DNA of 64,000 nt from Agmasoma carcini (nom. nud.). Taxonomy: Eukaryota > Microsporidia > Thelohaniidae. Shown piece by piece: positions 1 to 10,366 of this stretch. The notes beneath the pieces are model-generated. The model was given only the letters and a program-made list of their open reading frames with translations, was not told where the DNA came from and did no database searches. Numbering within the stretch: position 1 is the first letter of the stretch; each line of letters opens with the position of its first letter. The translations under genes and the position numbers were made by a program. Where the stretch lies: contig JAOXFI010000009.1 of NCBI GenBank assembly GCA_029232285.1, forward strand, positions 62,001-126,000, in the 5' to 3' direction.

Positions 1-338
1 AAGAGTTTGTTTATATTGGCTAGTTTGATATGTTCACCATTTCATAATAATTGATAAGGTTGTTATTCTATAATCTTTACATTTAAAATATGCTAAAGAT
101 CTTTCTTATGTTTTTAAACTGAGGCTGCAGCTATTATTGATCCTTATTGTAATATATTGTTTATCCCTTTAGCTAGATTTATTCTCAAAAGTATTTTAGT
201 GTGTTTAGAGTTACTTTCTTCTACAATAAAATTGATTAATATCATTTGCTATAATGCTATAATTTGTATATTCCAAGACCTTAAATTTTTTTAAATATTC
301 AAACAATTTTTTATAAAAAATTTGTAAAAAAAAATTAC
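1..338. other. AT-rich stretch before the first gene
   Basis: No open frame, RNA gene or recognisable mobile-element coding remnant is visible here. The last 40 bases, which hold two AAATTT-like words ending in an A-run just before the ATG at 339, look like the start-site signal of the following gene. Confidence 0.5.
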
Positions 339-578
339 ATGTTTGGTGGTTTGTTTAGTCTTTTATATGCTTCTATATTTATGTTGAATGGAATTTTAAT
401 ATTAGATGATAAGAGGTTTTTGTCTAGAGTAGGTTTACCTTTAGAAAGTAATAATGCTTACTTAAGTGAGAGAAGGCAGAATCTTATATATTTGATTTCA
501 ACAACTAGAACATTGTTTATATACCCCATAATGGCATTAAATATAATAGGTGCAACATATGAAGTGTTTTTAGGTTAA
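339..578 (+). CDS. YOS1: Yos1/IER3IP1-like ER-Golgi membrane protein
   Basis: This 79-aa protein matches the Yos1/IER3IP1 family in size (about 80 aa) and layout. It has a hydrophobic N-terminal segment at about residues 3-22, a short polar middle, a conserved NLI...RT stretch at about residues 48-57, and a C-terminal hydrophobic segment ending in FLG. From the family, Yos1 works with Yip1 and Yif1 in COPII vesicle transport between ER and Golgi. An AAATTT-like signal lies just upstream of the ATG. The gene stands alone beside transposon debris. The match rests on motif recall and overall shape, so a profile search would be the decisive check. Confidence 0.72.
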   Translation: MFGGLFSLLYASIFMLNGILILDDKRFLSRVGLPLESNNAYLSERRQNLIYLISTTRTLFIYPIMALNIIGATYEVFLG

Positions 579-1249
579 GTTAATAAAATGTTAGTTATAT
601 TGTAAAAGGTTTGAAATATTTTTTGTATATTTTCGGTTTTTATAGTAGATAATATAAATTTGATATATAATTGTATCGGTGTATTAATCATATATTATAA
701 TACTATATATTATAAATCATATATTATAAATCATATATTATAAATCACCTTCAAAAAACACCTGTGCATATTATCACATGAGAAAATTTCTCTGATTTTG
801 ATATTAATAGAAGAGGGTATTGTACAGAAAATTAGTTGATATGAACAATATAAAAGTATTGCATGTTCCAAACATAAGTAACAGTTGAATATGTGGCACA
901 AATTGTTGCATTTGATAAAATTATTTGAATTTTATTTAAAAACAACAAATTAGATTTGTATATATTTATCAAACTTAATATACCTTTTAATCACATAGAG
1001 AATTAATAAAATTTTGTAAAAAGAAAAGGTTTGATAATGTTATAATTAAGATGTAAACCTTTAAACGTTTATAATCATTCCAAATAGAAGCAGAAAACAC
1101 ATATAAATTTGTAATAATACATGGTTATACATATATAAATAATATTCTTTAAACTCAGACGTATTTATCATTTTTCACACAAAGTTTAGGTATACAATTG
1201 GACTAATAAGATATATTTTCTCTAATATAAAAACGTTAATATACTGATA
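579..1249. other. Non-coding AT-rich DNA with short tandem repeat
   Basis: About 685-747 holds four to five imperfect copies of a 14-base unit, ATATTATAAATCAT. The rest shows no coding potential that I can support. Its right edge borders a minus-strand Merlin transposase relic. Confidence 0.5.
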
Positions 1250-1660
1250 TGACATCATATAATGATGTTATCTTTTTTCTGGTAGAAAAACGTTTGTTCT
1301 AGTAAATTGTATAAAATTTCTGTTTTTATACGTATCTTGAATTTTTGCAATATGCTCAATATTTTGAGTAGAAGTTAAAGGATCGACAAAGTTAACAACA
1401 TAATCAATCAAGCTTAGTCTAGAGTATATTCTAGACAATGATAGCCATTCATTACACTATCCGATTAGGTAATAAAATCAACACACTTCTCTCTGTAACA
1501 AGTCTATATATACTTTGGCAGTTATTGATGAGGTATCAAATATATCATTTTTTCGATACATACCCTTATAGTTTTCACTTGTGATTAAATTGACTTTCAT
1601 CTACCTGACAAAGAAGACCAGTTCCACTAAACATCATCGGATCTATTTAGATTAATTCAT
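1250..1660 (-). pseudogene. Merlin-type transposase remnant
   Basis: Reading the minus strand gives a VDESQF stretch (about 1588-1605) and, downstream, NFVDPLTSTQNIE (about 1353-1395). These correspond to the first catalytic Asp region and the C-terminal NHS-FVDP-TQxIE block of the Merlin/ISXO2-like DDE transposases. In-frame stops and a shortened spacing between the blocks (about 200 bases, against about 300 in the copy at 2242-3170) show that it is dead and internally deleted. Confidence 0.7.
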
Positions 1661-2241
1661 GTACCATAAAATTAATTGACATAAACCAGTTAATTGACAA
1701 ATTTGATAACAGTTGTATCATTTAACCATAATCAATTATTTTTAACATAATACCAATGATTTATCAAAAAAAGATTATTTTTACAAATAAAATACCTAAA
1801 CGATTATTATCTATGTTTCTGGTATATTTTGATATTATACAACGAACAGGTTGAGTATAAATAGTTCCTCTTTAATGCATCCAAATCTTGTATAAATGTG
1901 ATTAATTCATCGATACTATTTAACAATGGATCAATATTGGTTATAATGGTTTAAAAATATTTTATAAAATAGTAGGGAAATTTTCGGTGCTGTTTGGATA
2001 TGTGATCATAAATAGAATTTTTTATATGATGACGAAATGCCTTATAATACTTTTGTGTATATGTTTACAGTAAAAATGTTTATTTGTAACATACAATTAT
2101 AATAAATTTATAAAAATAATTTATAGTTTAATAGTTTTTTAATATTTCTGTACAGATTAAAAGCGTTCGAACATTATATGTATCCTATGAGTAAATAACA
2201 ACAAACATTGATTATAAATATTTATTTATATAGGCAAATTT
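1661..2241. other. AT-rich DNA, possibly transposon-derived
   Basis: No intact frame is present. A short stretch near 1978-2015 (TTTCGGTGCTGTTTGG) resembles DNA near 40045 inside another Merlin-rich region, so part of this may be decayed transposon. Nothing firmer can be said. Confidence 0.35.
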
Positions 2242-3170
2242 ATGAAAGCAACCGAATTCTATAATATTATTAGTGACGAAGTCAAAGCATTTGATTTTTA
2301 AGAGGCATGGTTTTATAGATGAAACAGACGAAGTAAGAATCTGTTTCACTGCGGAAGTGACTTACAAGGAGTTAAAAGAAAAAATAGAAGGAAATGTTAT
2401 GTTGGGATTGAGGTGTAGAAATAGAAACTGTCAAACCTATTGCTCGAATGATATTTTTAAAATTATTTTATTTTTTTGAATATATATGACATAAGAACAT
2501 CAAAATTGACTTTTTACTTTACCATATAGAACGGTACAGCAATTAACTGGTAGAAGTAGTGACATCATTTGTAATTGGTTCAAAATATTTCATGGATTTT
2601 ACTCAGAAATAGCATCAATTACAAATTGAAATAAGATGTTAGATAGAATAGAACACCCTTTTCAAATAGACGAATCTCAGTTTATGGGAAGAAGAAAAGG
2701 TAATAAGGGTTGCTTATTACGGGGTAATGAACCAGTAGGCTTGATTGATCCTGAAGCAAATATAATAAATAATTAAAATTTTGGCCTAATTAAAGAAGAT
2801 GATTGTGGGTTTTTATGTTGAAATAGAGATAGAACAACTTTAATACCTATTATACAAAGAGAAATGGAAAAAAGATTAGTAATATTTTTAGATAAATGGC
2901 AATGTTATTCGAATCTAAATGATCTTAATTATGTGCATTACACCGTCAATCATCAATCTAATTTTGTCGATCCACTGACTGGTGCACATACTCAGGTCAT
3001 AGAAAAATCTTGGTTAGATAGTAAAATCAAAATACTTAAAAAATGAGAGGTGTAAAACTTAATACATTTAAGTCTCATCTAGATTTTATATGTTGGAAGA
3101 AATACAAGAAGCAGAATAATGATATTTTCATTGCCTTTCTTCAGGATATATAGGAATTAAATCAATAAAA
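2242..3170 (+). pseudogene. Merlin-type transposase pseudogene
   Basis: The ATG at 2242 opens a short frame that ends at about 2301. The reading then continues in another frame from about 2297 through a zinc-like GLRCRNRNC block (about 2405-2445). Next come DESQFMGRRKGNKG (about 2668-2710), an LDKWQCYSNL block (second Asp) and NFVDPLTGAHTQVIEKSW (about 2963-3015). These are the DDE landmarks of Merlin/IS1595 transposases in the right order. At least three frame changes or stops make it non-functional. It is the best preserved of the Merlin copies here. The frame at 2864-3046 is its C-terminal part. Confidence 0.8.
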
Positions 3171-4168
3171 TTTAATTTTAAATACACAATAAACTCCATT
3201 GTTACTTATTGTATAGCTGTACTTAATCTAAAATGTTTAGAAATGCGTAAACTCGCCCAATTTATTAATATTTCTTTCGAGATCACATATTCAAACTAAT
3301 CCATAAATCCAATTATTTCTTCTCATGCATCTTATATTCAACATTTCATCAAAAGGTAACACCAATATTGTTTTTATGATGTAATTCTCGATTCTTGTTC
3401 TCACCATAGTTTTAAGTAAATAAAGTAGTTTTTTAAAATTTTTGTATTAAAATACTGGTATGAAGAAGATATTTCAAATTAAATACAACCAAAGAAAATA
3501 AAACTTTTAAATAATTTTTTTTCTTTACAATTTCAATAATGTTTTAATCGTTTAGATCAAAAGCCCTATAACACAGAGAATTGAATCTTTTAATTTTAGA
3601 TATAAAATAAAACATAAATGTGTTAAAACTAGAAAGAAATAAAATATTTAAGTGGGTGACATCTTAAGTTTTATTGTAATCAATTATTGACGTTTCTTTG
3701 TTCTAATTATCAACCATTAGATCTTTTAAAGATCAATAAAAGACCACGGCCAACGATTTTTAAATTTTGGATAGAATTAAGGAAGTATTTGTAATCATAA
3801 AATTATATGTTTTTTGTCCGAATCTTGATTTAGTCTTGATATATTATCGTAAATACTGTTAGGATGTGTTTATGAGACGGTTAAAGGTTCATTAAATAAG
3901 ATTTATTAATTTTATTACTTTAAAGTTATCACCCAAAGCTTTACCATCACGCTTTCATATTTATTCTTCGTAAAACCCATTTGGTAAAATTCTAGTAAAT
4001 CTTTTATAATCGAAGTAATTATCCATGCTATGCTAGTCATATATCACAATATCATTCATACTTATAACTCTTCACTATAAATTAATCTTTTACAATTTTT
4101 GATCTCTCATAGCATTCTTAAATAAATTTTTTTACAATTTTTGATCTCTCATAAAATCACTCCAAATT
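3171..4168. other. About 1 kb without recognisable gene
   Basis: I see no gene here. A 24-base direct duplication lies near the right end, at 4088-4111 and 4130-4153 (core ACAATTTTTGATCTCTCATA), just downstream of the stop codon of the next gene, which reads leftward. Confidence 0.5.
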
Positions 4169-5320
4169 TCAATCATAAATATTTTTTAACAATTTCTGCT
4201 TTTCTATAACTTCATTCCAATTCTCTTCTATATAAACTACAATTTTTAAATTTACATCTTCTATTGAATCATCTTTATTGTAAAAATGATTGGAAATAAA
4301 TTTAATATTTGAAAAATAAGAACAACATATAAATACGTTATTTTCCTTAGTTATTTCATAGTCAGGTGTGCTAATAGTAAATTCTTTGAAAAATTTATCT
4401 AAAATTAACGTATTTGGATTTGAATTGTCTTTATATTCAATTCTTAGTCCTTCCAACATTTTTACATCATCTTTAATATAATTTTCTTCAATATTAACTC
4501 TAGATTTCACAAGCTCAAGTAATTTCTCTATTGTTTTTTCATTCGTACAAGCTCTTATAAATTTAGCTAAAAGAACATTATAACTCTTATCAATTGCTTT
4601 GGAATCATAATCTTCATGTTTCTCATTAAATACTAAATCATGTCCCTCTTCTTTTATCTCTTCATTACAAATATTATTTTCTAACAAATCCACAACATCA
4701 TAACTGTGCTTATACTCAAACATAAAATCAGAATCCTCCAATACAAATTCCTTTCCCTCTAAAATTTTATCAGCTAGTCTAGAATCTAAAAATTTTGGAT
4801 CATTGTCCATAAAGGGAATACCATTAGAATCATTAATTTTGGCTTCAATAGGTCTTCCCAGAACCATCTCTCCTTGTTCATCCATCATTTTCTCATACTT
4901 AACAATATTATTCTCACCGCTTTTACTTGACTCCATCCAATCAACAAAAATTTTATCTGTTTTGTTTGTTTCAACATCATTTAAGCAATAATTAATAGAA
5001 TTGTTAACGATTATCGTATCATCATTTTTTAGGGTATCGTTAGATAAAAATAGATCATTTTTATGTCTTTTGACTGCCATGTCTATTCTAATGTTTTGTT
5101 TATCTTCATATTCACTAAGAATGTTATTTTTTATACATTCTAGAATTTCCGTACTTTTCTCATATAACATTTCCCAAAGCTCATGATCTGAACTAAATTT
5201 AATGTCAGAGGTGACAACAAAGTCCATAAATGATATCATAGGCATATCTTTGCTTATATGTACCACCAGATTACGAAAATCTTTATTTAGATAAGAAAAA
5301 AACTTATCCTTGTTTGACAT
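4169..5320 (-). CDS. Acidic protein of unknown function
   Basis: A 383-aa open frame whose ATG follows a run of AAATTTTTTTT on the minus strand, the same start signal as the recognisable genes. That is the main reason to call it real. The protein is rich in Asp, Glu, Asn and Lys, has no membrane segment or signal peptide, and shows no catalytic motif that I recognise. The middle (about residues 100-260) looks disordered and acidic. The C-terminal 120 residues look more ordered, with hydrophobic stretches such as NVFICCSYFSNIKFI. It may be lineage-specific. Confidence 0.7.
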   Translation of the reverse strand: MSNKDKFFSYLNKDFRNLVVHISKDMPMISFMDFVVTSDIKFSSDHELWEMLYEKSTEILECIKNNILSEYEDKQNIRIDMAVKRHKNDLFLSNDTLKNDDTIIVNNSINYCLNDVETNKTDKIFVDWMESSKSGENNIVKYEKMMDEQGEMVLGRPIEAKINDSNGIPFMDNDPKFLDSRLADKILEGKEFVLEDSDFMFEYKHSYDVVDLLENNICNEEIKEEGHDLVFNEKHEDYDSKAIDKSYNVLLAKFIRACTNEKTIEKLLELVKSRVNIEENYIKDDVKMLEGLRIEYKDNSNPNTLILDKFFKEFTISTPDYEITKENNVFICCSYFSNIKFISNHFYNKDDSIEDVNLKIVVYIEENWNEVIEKQKLLKNIYD

Positions 5321-6100
5321 TGGCCTATAAAAAAATTATAAAAAAAATTAATAAATAAGTTTATTAATCCAATATAATTATTCTGAAAAAAAACAATATG
5401 AAAAAAGAAAAATCATGCAAAACACAAAGTAATAGTGATTGGAAACCTTTTTAATTCTTTACGCTTCGTACAAGATCAAAATAACATAATAAATAAAGGT
5501 TTATTTGTCCAATATGCTTGCTCAGACAAAATATAAACCTTTCTCTCATTTTTTTAAAAGAATCTTAATGATCAATAAACTTACCACAGGAGAACAAGCA
5601 AGTAAAAACTCATAAATCAAACAACAATATAGAAGAGACAAAAGCAGATATCAATGACCAAACACTATTTTTGGTAAAAGGCAGTAGAAAAACTTGATTG
5701 TCATGGTGACAGTAAGACTTCAAAGACACCATACTACATTGTAGCTAGCTTAGTGCTCCTACGCACACCCCTTAGGATTATATATTCGAGATTCGGAAAT
5801 CTTTATCTATCGACCCCAAACCAGTTTACCAGAGTGAACAAGGTTATCCGTAAACCCTCGTTTTAATTTAACTCTAATCCATCATAGTCCAATGATCTGT
5901 TGTTTACCACATGGGGTCTGAACTCTTTTCATAGTTTTAGTAAACAATAATCAATTCAAAGGCAGAATATAAAATTTTTATATTTTTAACATTATATATA
6001 ATAAGGACCAATAGTCATATATAAAGTTTGATAAATTATAACACCTACCAAGCCAAAACATACATAATTTAAAAACCCAATTTTATTATTATCAAATCAC
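5321..6100. repeat. Intergenic DNA with copy 1 of an unclassified dispersed repeat
   Basis: About 5640-5960 shares blocks with two stretches at about 18930-19210 and 19280-19600, all in the same orientation. Shared words include CAGTAG-AAACTTGAT, a CATGGTGA-GTAAGACTT block, ATTGTAGCTAG, TACGCACA, and an ACCACATGGGGTCTGAAC block near the end. No intact frame is present in any copy. The remainder of this interval is plain AT-rich DNA. Confidence 0.6.
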
Positions 6101-8353
6101 TCAAAACCATGAAGTTTCAATAGCAGTCACACATTTGGCATATGTTTGGTTAGAACTACAAATTAAATGATCAAAAATAACATATTTGCCATCATATTCA
6201 ATGCTGTCCTTCGAAAGACTAACCTCTCCACTCTTAAATAAATAATTATCACCATGTCTAACAGCTAATTGATTGCTATAAGTAAAAAATACAAGCTTTC
6301 TTATCTTCTCCTCCTCTTCATCAGTAATACTATCTCTACACTCTATATTCTCTTTATCAGACAACTTCAACAAATATTCTTTTAGCTTACAAAGCTCTTT
6401 AAACACATTCTCCATTTTTTTAAAATTTGAATTTTTTTCATTTTTTAAAAAAGAATAAAATATTTCTAAATAGGCAATTAAATCACTATTTTTGTTTCTA
6501 AAAAATCCTTCAAAATCACCTTTTCTAATTTCTAAATTTGATGAAAGTATCGCAACTATACAAATTAAATGATAAAATATATCATCTGTGCCTTCATATG
6601 ACAATAAACGTGCACACCTTGGAGGAACTGGATATCTAGACAGATATCGACCAAGATCACTCACCTTACCATCAATTAAACAACCTAAGCTACTAAGAGA
6701 CTTATAGGCACATAAAAATGACTTAGAGGAGGGCGGATTCAAAAAAGGAAAATCTTCAACATTCTCAATTCCTAATGTCTTAAGTTGTAGAATCATATCA
6801 TCTAAAGGCTCTAAGAGTATTTGAGGTATGCTCGCTTCTCTAAGGCTTCCAAATGTGTTGTTGCTAAATATTCTAAAACAAACACCAGGGCCTGTTCTAC
6901 CAGCTCGTCCAGCCCTTTGGATAGCACTACTCTTACTTATGAATCCTATTTTAAACATAGACGTATTTTCATTACTTATTCTTATCTTTTCTCTTCCTGT
7001 ATCAATTACAAACTTAATATCATCGATGGTTATTGAAGTTTCAGCTATATTCGTTGATAATACAATTTTTCTTTCCTTAAAGTTGGTATAAACAAGATTC
7101 TGTTGATTTTTAGAAAGCCCTGAATGCAATGGCAGCACCTTAATTACTTTATTAGACTTCTCTAACATTGTCTTTAAAGTATAAATATCTTTTTTGGTAG
7201 GCAAAAATACCAAAATAGATGCATTTTCATCATTTATTACAATTCCTCTTTTAATATTTTTAGATTTTTTTGTGTCTAAGAGTGACATTATCTTACTGAA
7301 CGTTGATTGTAGATAGTTCGAACTTGTTTCATTTTCATAATAAACATCAACTTTATTGGAATTTTTTCTTAAGAAAATTTGTTTAAAATTACTAAAAACG
7401 CTACAAAATTGTTTAGGGTCGATTGTAGCACTCATAAGAATAAGTTTGAGTGGGGTTCCCTCGTTTTTTCTATATTTTATTATTTTAGATAGCAATCCGA
7501 TCAGTAAATCCATATTTGTAGTCCTTTCATGAACTTCATCTAGGATTATCACTGAATATTCACTTAAGGTAAAATCATTTTGAATCTCCTTGACTAATAT
7601 ACCCTCAGTCATCACTTTAATCATAGAATTTGCCTTTATATTGTTTTCATATTTGATCTTATAACCACTGATTTTTTCGTTTATTTCGTGATTGATTCTT
7701 GATGAGATAGAAATAGTTGAGATCCTTCTTGGTTGTGTAACACCAATTCTTTTTCCTTTACTAAGACCAGCCTCCAATAGAAATTGTGGTATTTGAGTTG
7801 TTTTTCCAGTTCCTGTGTCTCCGTGTATGAACACAACATCGTTATTTTTAATTGTTTCTATGATTTCAAATTCTTGATCAAAAATAAACAATTTTTGACG
7901 TTTTTCTTGTACCAAAGGAATTCTTTTGGTAAAGGTGATTGGAGAATACTCATCAGTTATATTTTCGTCTATTATATTTCTATCAAGAGTGATTGGAGAA
8001 CACTCATCTACAACACTTTCATCTATTAATATTTGCTTATGATCATATTCAACAATATTATTATATTTTGCATCATCAGAGGTGTCTGATTCAACCAATT
8101 CTTCTATTTTTGTTTCTTCGTCTTTATTTTTTCTAAATTTATCTAAGTCAAACTCATCATCACTTACAATTACATCTACTTTCTTTTTATTCTTCTTTAT
8201 TCTTCCTTTTCTTCTATATAAGTTAATATCCCGTGTTTTGTTACTTGCATCTGTCAAATTGGATAGTTCTTCTACTAAAAGATCACGTTTTCTTTGGTTT
8301 CTTTTCTTATCGAGATATTTCTTAAGTAACTTTTCTTTCTTAGAAGAATCCAT
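6101..8353 (-). CDS. DEAH-box pre-mRNA splicing-type RNA helicase (Prp2/Prp16/Prp22 group)
   Basis: A 750-aa ATP-dependent RNA helicase. Motif I GDTGTGKTT is at about residues 178-186, motif II DEVH at 272-275, motif III SAT at 308-310, the TNIAETSITI block at about 434-443 and motif VI QRAGRAGR at 479-486. The helicase-associated and OB-fold regions end in the characteristic VTAIETSWF. The first 150 residues are charged and Lys-rich, with a helix of the type found at the N-terminus of Prp2/DHX16. That makes Prp2 the leading guess within the splicing subgroup, but no S1 domain or other subtype marker settles it. Motif II reads DEVH instead of DEAH, a tolerated variation. The minus-strand ATG follows AAAAAAATTTA. 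Confidence 0.93.
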   Translation of the reverse strand: MDSSKKEKLLKKYLDKKRNQRKRDLLVEELSNLTDASNKTRDINLYRRKGRIKKNKKKVDVIVSDDEFDLDKFRKNKDEETKIEELVESDTSDDAKYNNIVEYDHKQILIDESVVDECSPITLDRNIIDENITDEYSPITFTKRIPLVQEKRQKLFIFDQEFEIIETIKNNDVVFIHGDTGTGKTTQIPQFLLEAGLSKGKRIGVTQPRRISTISISSRINHEINEKISGYKIKYENNIKANSMIKVMTEGILVKEIQNDFTLSEYSVIILDEVHERTTNMDLLIGLLSKIIKYRKNEGTPLKLILMSATIDPKQFCSVFSNFKQIFLRKNSNKVDVYYENETSSNYLQSTFSKIMSLLDTKKSKNIKRGIVINDENASILVFLPTKKDIYTLKTMLEKSNKVIKVLPLHSGLSKNQQNLVYTNFKERKIVLSTNIAETSITIDDIKFVIDTGREKIRISNENTSMFKIGFISKSSAIQRAGRAGRTGPGVCFRIFSNNTFGSLREASIPQILLEPLDDMILQLKTLGIENVEDFPFLNPPSSKSFLCAYKSLSSLGCLIDGKVSDLGRYLSRYPVPPRCARLLSYEGTDDIFYHLICIVAILSSNLEIRKGDFEGFFRNKNSDLIAYLEIFYSFLKNEKNSNFKKMENVFKELCKLKEYLLKLSDKENIECRDSITDEEEEKIRKLVFFTYSNQLAVRHGDNYLFKSGEVSLSKDSIEYDGKYVIFDHLICSSNQTYAKCVTAIETSWF

Positions 8354-8737
8354 TTAAATTTTTTTCTTAAAATTTTTATAAAGAAAAATATTTTAGTTTT
8401 AAAAGGATTAAACTTAAGTTTTATACTTTAAAGGATACTCGTAAGATCTTGTTTAAAACAATTAAGTAGCTAATTCAGTTATATTTGAAGGTTGTTATAA
8501 TATTTTATATAATTTCTTAAGTGTATTATTATATCTTTAATGTATATTTATTCTTTAAATTATGATTTTATCATTTTTATACATAATTGGTATTTTTATT
8601 ATATTTTATACTTTTTGTACCTATTATAGACCTTTAATACAGTTATTAGGGTGCTATAACGGTATTAACCATTAATCCAACTTATTAACTGCTTAAAACG
8701 TTAATTTTAAAATTTCTATTGTTTCTAAAAAAAATAG
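8354..8737. promoter_or_regulatory. Divergent intergenic region between helicase and RAD52
   Basis: About 380 bases between two divergent starts. Near each start there is an AAATTT word: at about 8354-8361 for the helicase, and at about 8708-8715 for RAD52, about 25 bases before its ATG. No other feature is visible. Confidence 0.5.
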
Positions 8738-9304
8738 ATGACAAAAAAGTTTTCTAAGACAGAAAAGAACAAAATATCATCATTTCTACAGAAGAGACTT
8801 AGTCCTGAGTTTCTAAGTGTTAGGCCAGGTTTTGGTAGCTCAAAGTTGACTTATGTTGAGGGTTGGTTGTTAATCAGAATGGCAAATTTTATATTCGGAT
8901 ATGATGGCTGGTCATCAGAAATAAAAAGTATGACAACGGACTTCTACGATAATGAAAATGGTAGGGTTAGTATAGGTGTTAGTTGTTGTTGTAGAGTGAC
9001 CTTAAAGGATGGCAGCTATAGGGAAGACATAGGCTTTGGTAACTGTGACAATCAAAGAAGTAAAAGTATGGCGTTTGAGAAGGCGAAGAAGGAGGCCTGC
9101 ACTGATTCACTCAAGAGAGCTCTAAGGCAGTTTGGTGAAGCCTTGGGCAACTGCTTATACGATAAAGAGTTTCTATCAGACGTTCATAATGTAAAAAAAT
9201 CTAAAAAATTACCAATAAAAGTTTCTAAGCTAATTTACAAATCAAACTTAGAAGTGGATTCAAGTGATTATGAAGATTATACTATATTTTCAGGAGATAA
9301 TTGA
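8738..9304 (+). CDS. RAD52: Rad52-type DNA annealing protein
   Basis: A 188-aa protein covering the conserved N-terminal annealing domain of Rad52. Key blocks are RPGFGSSKLTYVEGW (about residues 28-42), NFIFGYDGWSSEI, a DIGFGNCDN turn, and AFEKAKKEACTDSLKRALR followed by FGEALGNCLYD (about residues 108-145). In the family this domain forms rings that bind ssDNA and anneal complementary strands during homologous recombination. The usual C-terminal Rad51/RPA-binding region is essentially absent (yeast Rad52 has about 470 aa). It could therefore serve mostly in single-strand annealing, which is an inference. Confidence 0.95.
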   Translation: MTKKFSKTEKNKISSFLQKRLSPEFLSVRPGFGSSKLTYVEGWLLIRMANFIFGYDGWSSEIKSMTTDFYDNENGRVSIGVSCCCRVTLKDGSYREDIGFGNCDNQRSKSMAFEKAKKEACTDSLKRALRQFGEALGNCLYDKEFLSDVHNVKKSKKLPIKVSKLIYKSNLEVDSSDYEDYTIFSGDN

Positions 9305-9886
9305 AATAGAGCTAAAAATAAATAATAAGAAAGACTTTACAGTTATTTATGATATTTACAGCAAATGGTATACTTGTTTTGACGTATTTATTTATATAAA
9401 GCATGTATCATCTTTAAATTTATATATAATGTTATTTTAATATTTTCATATCAATATAGATTATGTAGCCATGATATGAAGCATATATCATCCTTAAATT
9501 TAATATAATGTCACGTTCTAGACAATGTGTTATACGTTTAGATGCTTCCTTGATATCATCAAGAAAGAATTGTTTAAAATAGAATCTATAATTTGCTAAA
9601 TTCAGTCACTATCAAAGAAGATGTTATGAATATTATGACAGCCATAAAACGAACAAATTATAAATAAAAAATGATTAAATTTGTGTATTTTGCAGATAAA
9701 ATAGTAAGACAATTAATATAACATTTTAATTATAAAATAATCATGTTTTTCCTTACTATGTAAACACTACAAGAATGTAAATACACACTATCTTTAGTTT
9801 TGAAACCAAAAATCAAATCTATTTGACACTTACTATATTTTTCCCAAAAAAAATTGTTTATAAATATTTTAACAAAAAAAATCTCC
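9305..9886. other. Intergenic DNA with a duplicated segment
   Basis: Two near-identical segments of about 37 bases occur at about 9398-9434 and 9480-9516 (core AGCATATATCATCCTTAAAT). The rest is unremarkable. The 40 bases before 9887 are the SPC3 leader; the upstream TTG-initiated extension of that frame is not used here because an ATG lies at 9887. Confidence 0.5.
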
Positions 9887-10342
9887 ATGAAAAACACTTT
9901 TGAGAGATCCGTGGTTTTCAAAGACACGTTGGTCAACGCTGTGATGGCTATGTGTGCTGCAATCTGCATAATATTCTTCTTAAGCCCTCAACCCGTATCC
10001 AATGCTAACATTGAAATGGTTAAATACCTTGACAAGTTTGAATACAAAATGGCATCCTTCAGACTGGACACAGACCTAGAATCAATGTTCACACCAAATA
10101 CTAAGCAACTTTTCTTGTACTTGTTGGTTAAGAATGAATCAAATATTAATAGTGAAATGGTTTGGTCTAGGATCATTAAGAAAGATGATATTAAAAAGAT
10201 AAATCAGGTCTTAACGACCAATTATTTCTTTAAGGCTTATGATGGTAAGCTTACATTTGAGCTAAGAGCCAATATATTCCCTTTCGTTGGTTTTCTAAGA
10301 GATAAACATTTGAAGACCTTCGAATATCAAAAGAATTATTAA
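9887..10342 (+). CDS. SPC3: Signal peptidase complex subunit 3 (SPC22/23-like)
   Basis: A 151-aa single-pass ER membrane protein. The membrane segment is at about residues 16-36. The luminal part carries the family-typical D-x-ESMF-x-NTKQLFLYL block (about residues 62-78), followed by VWSRII and the NYFF and LTFELRANIFPFVGF strands. SPC3 is needed for signal-peptide cleavage together with the catalytic subunit Sec11. I chose the ATG at 9887, since the longer frame begins with a TTG. The length is close to yeast and human SPC3 (about 180 aa), slightly trimmed at the C-terminus. The stop lies 24 bases from the stop of the convergent eIF5B gene. Confidence 0.88.
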   Translation: MKNTFERSVVFKDTLVNAVMAMCAAICIIFFLSPQPVSNANIEMVKYLDKFEYKMASFRLDTDLESMFTPNTKQLFLYLLVKNESNINSEMVWSRIIKKDDIKKINQVLTTNYFFKAYDGKLTFELRANIFPFVGFLRDKHLKTFEYQKNY

Positions 10343-10366
10343 ATTTGTTTGTGTTCTTAAATTTAT

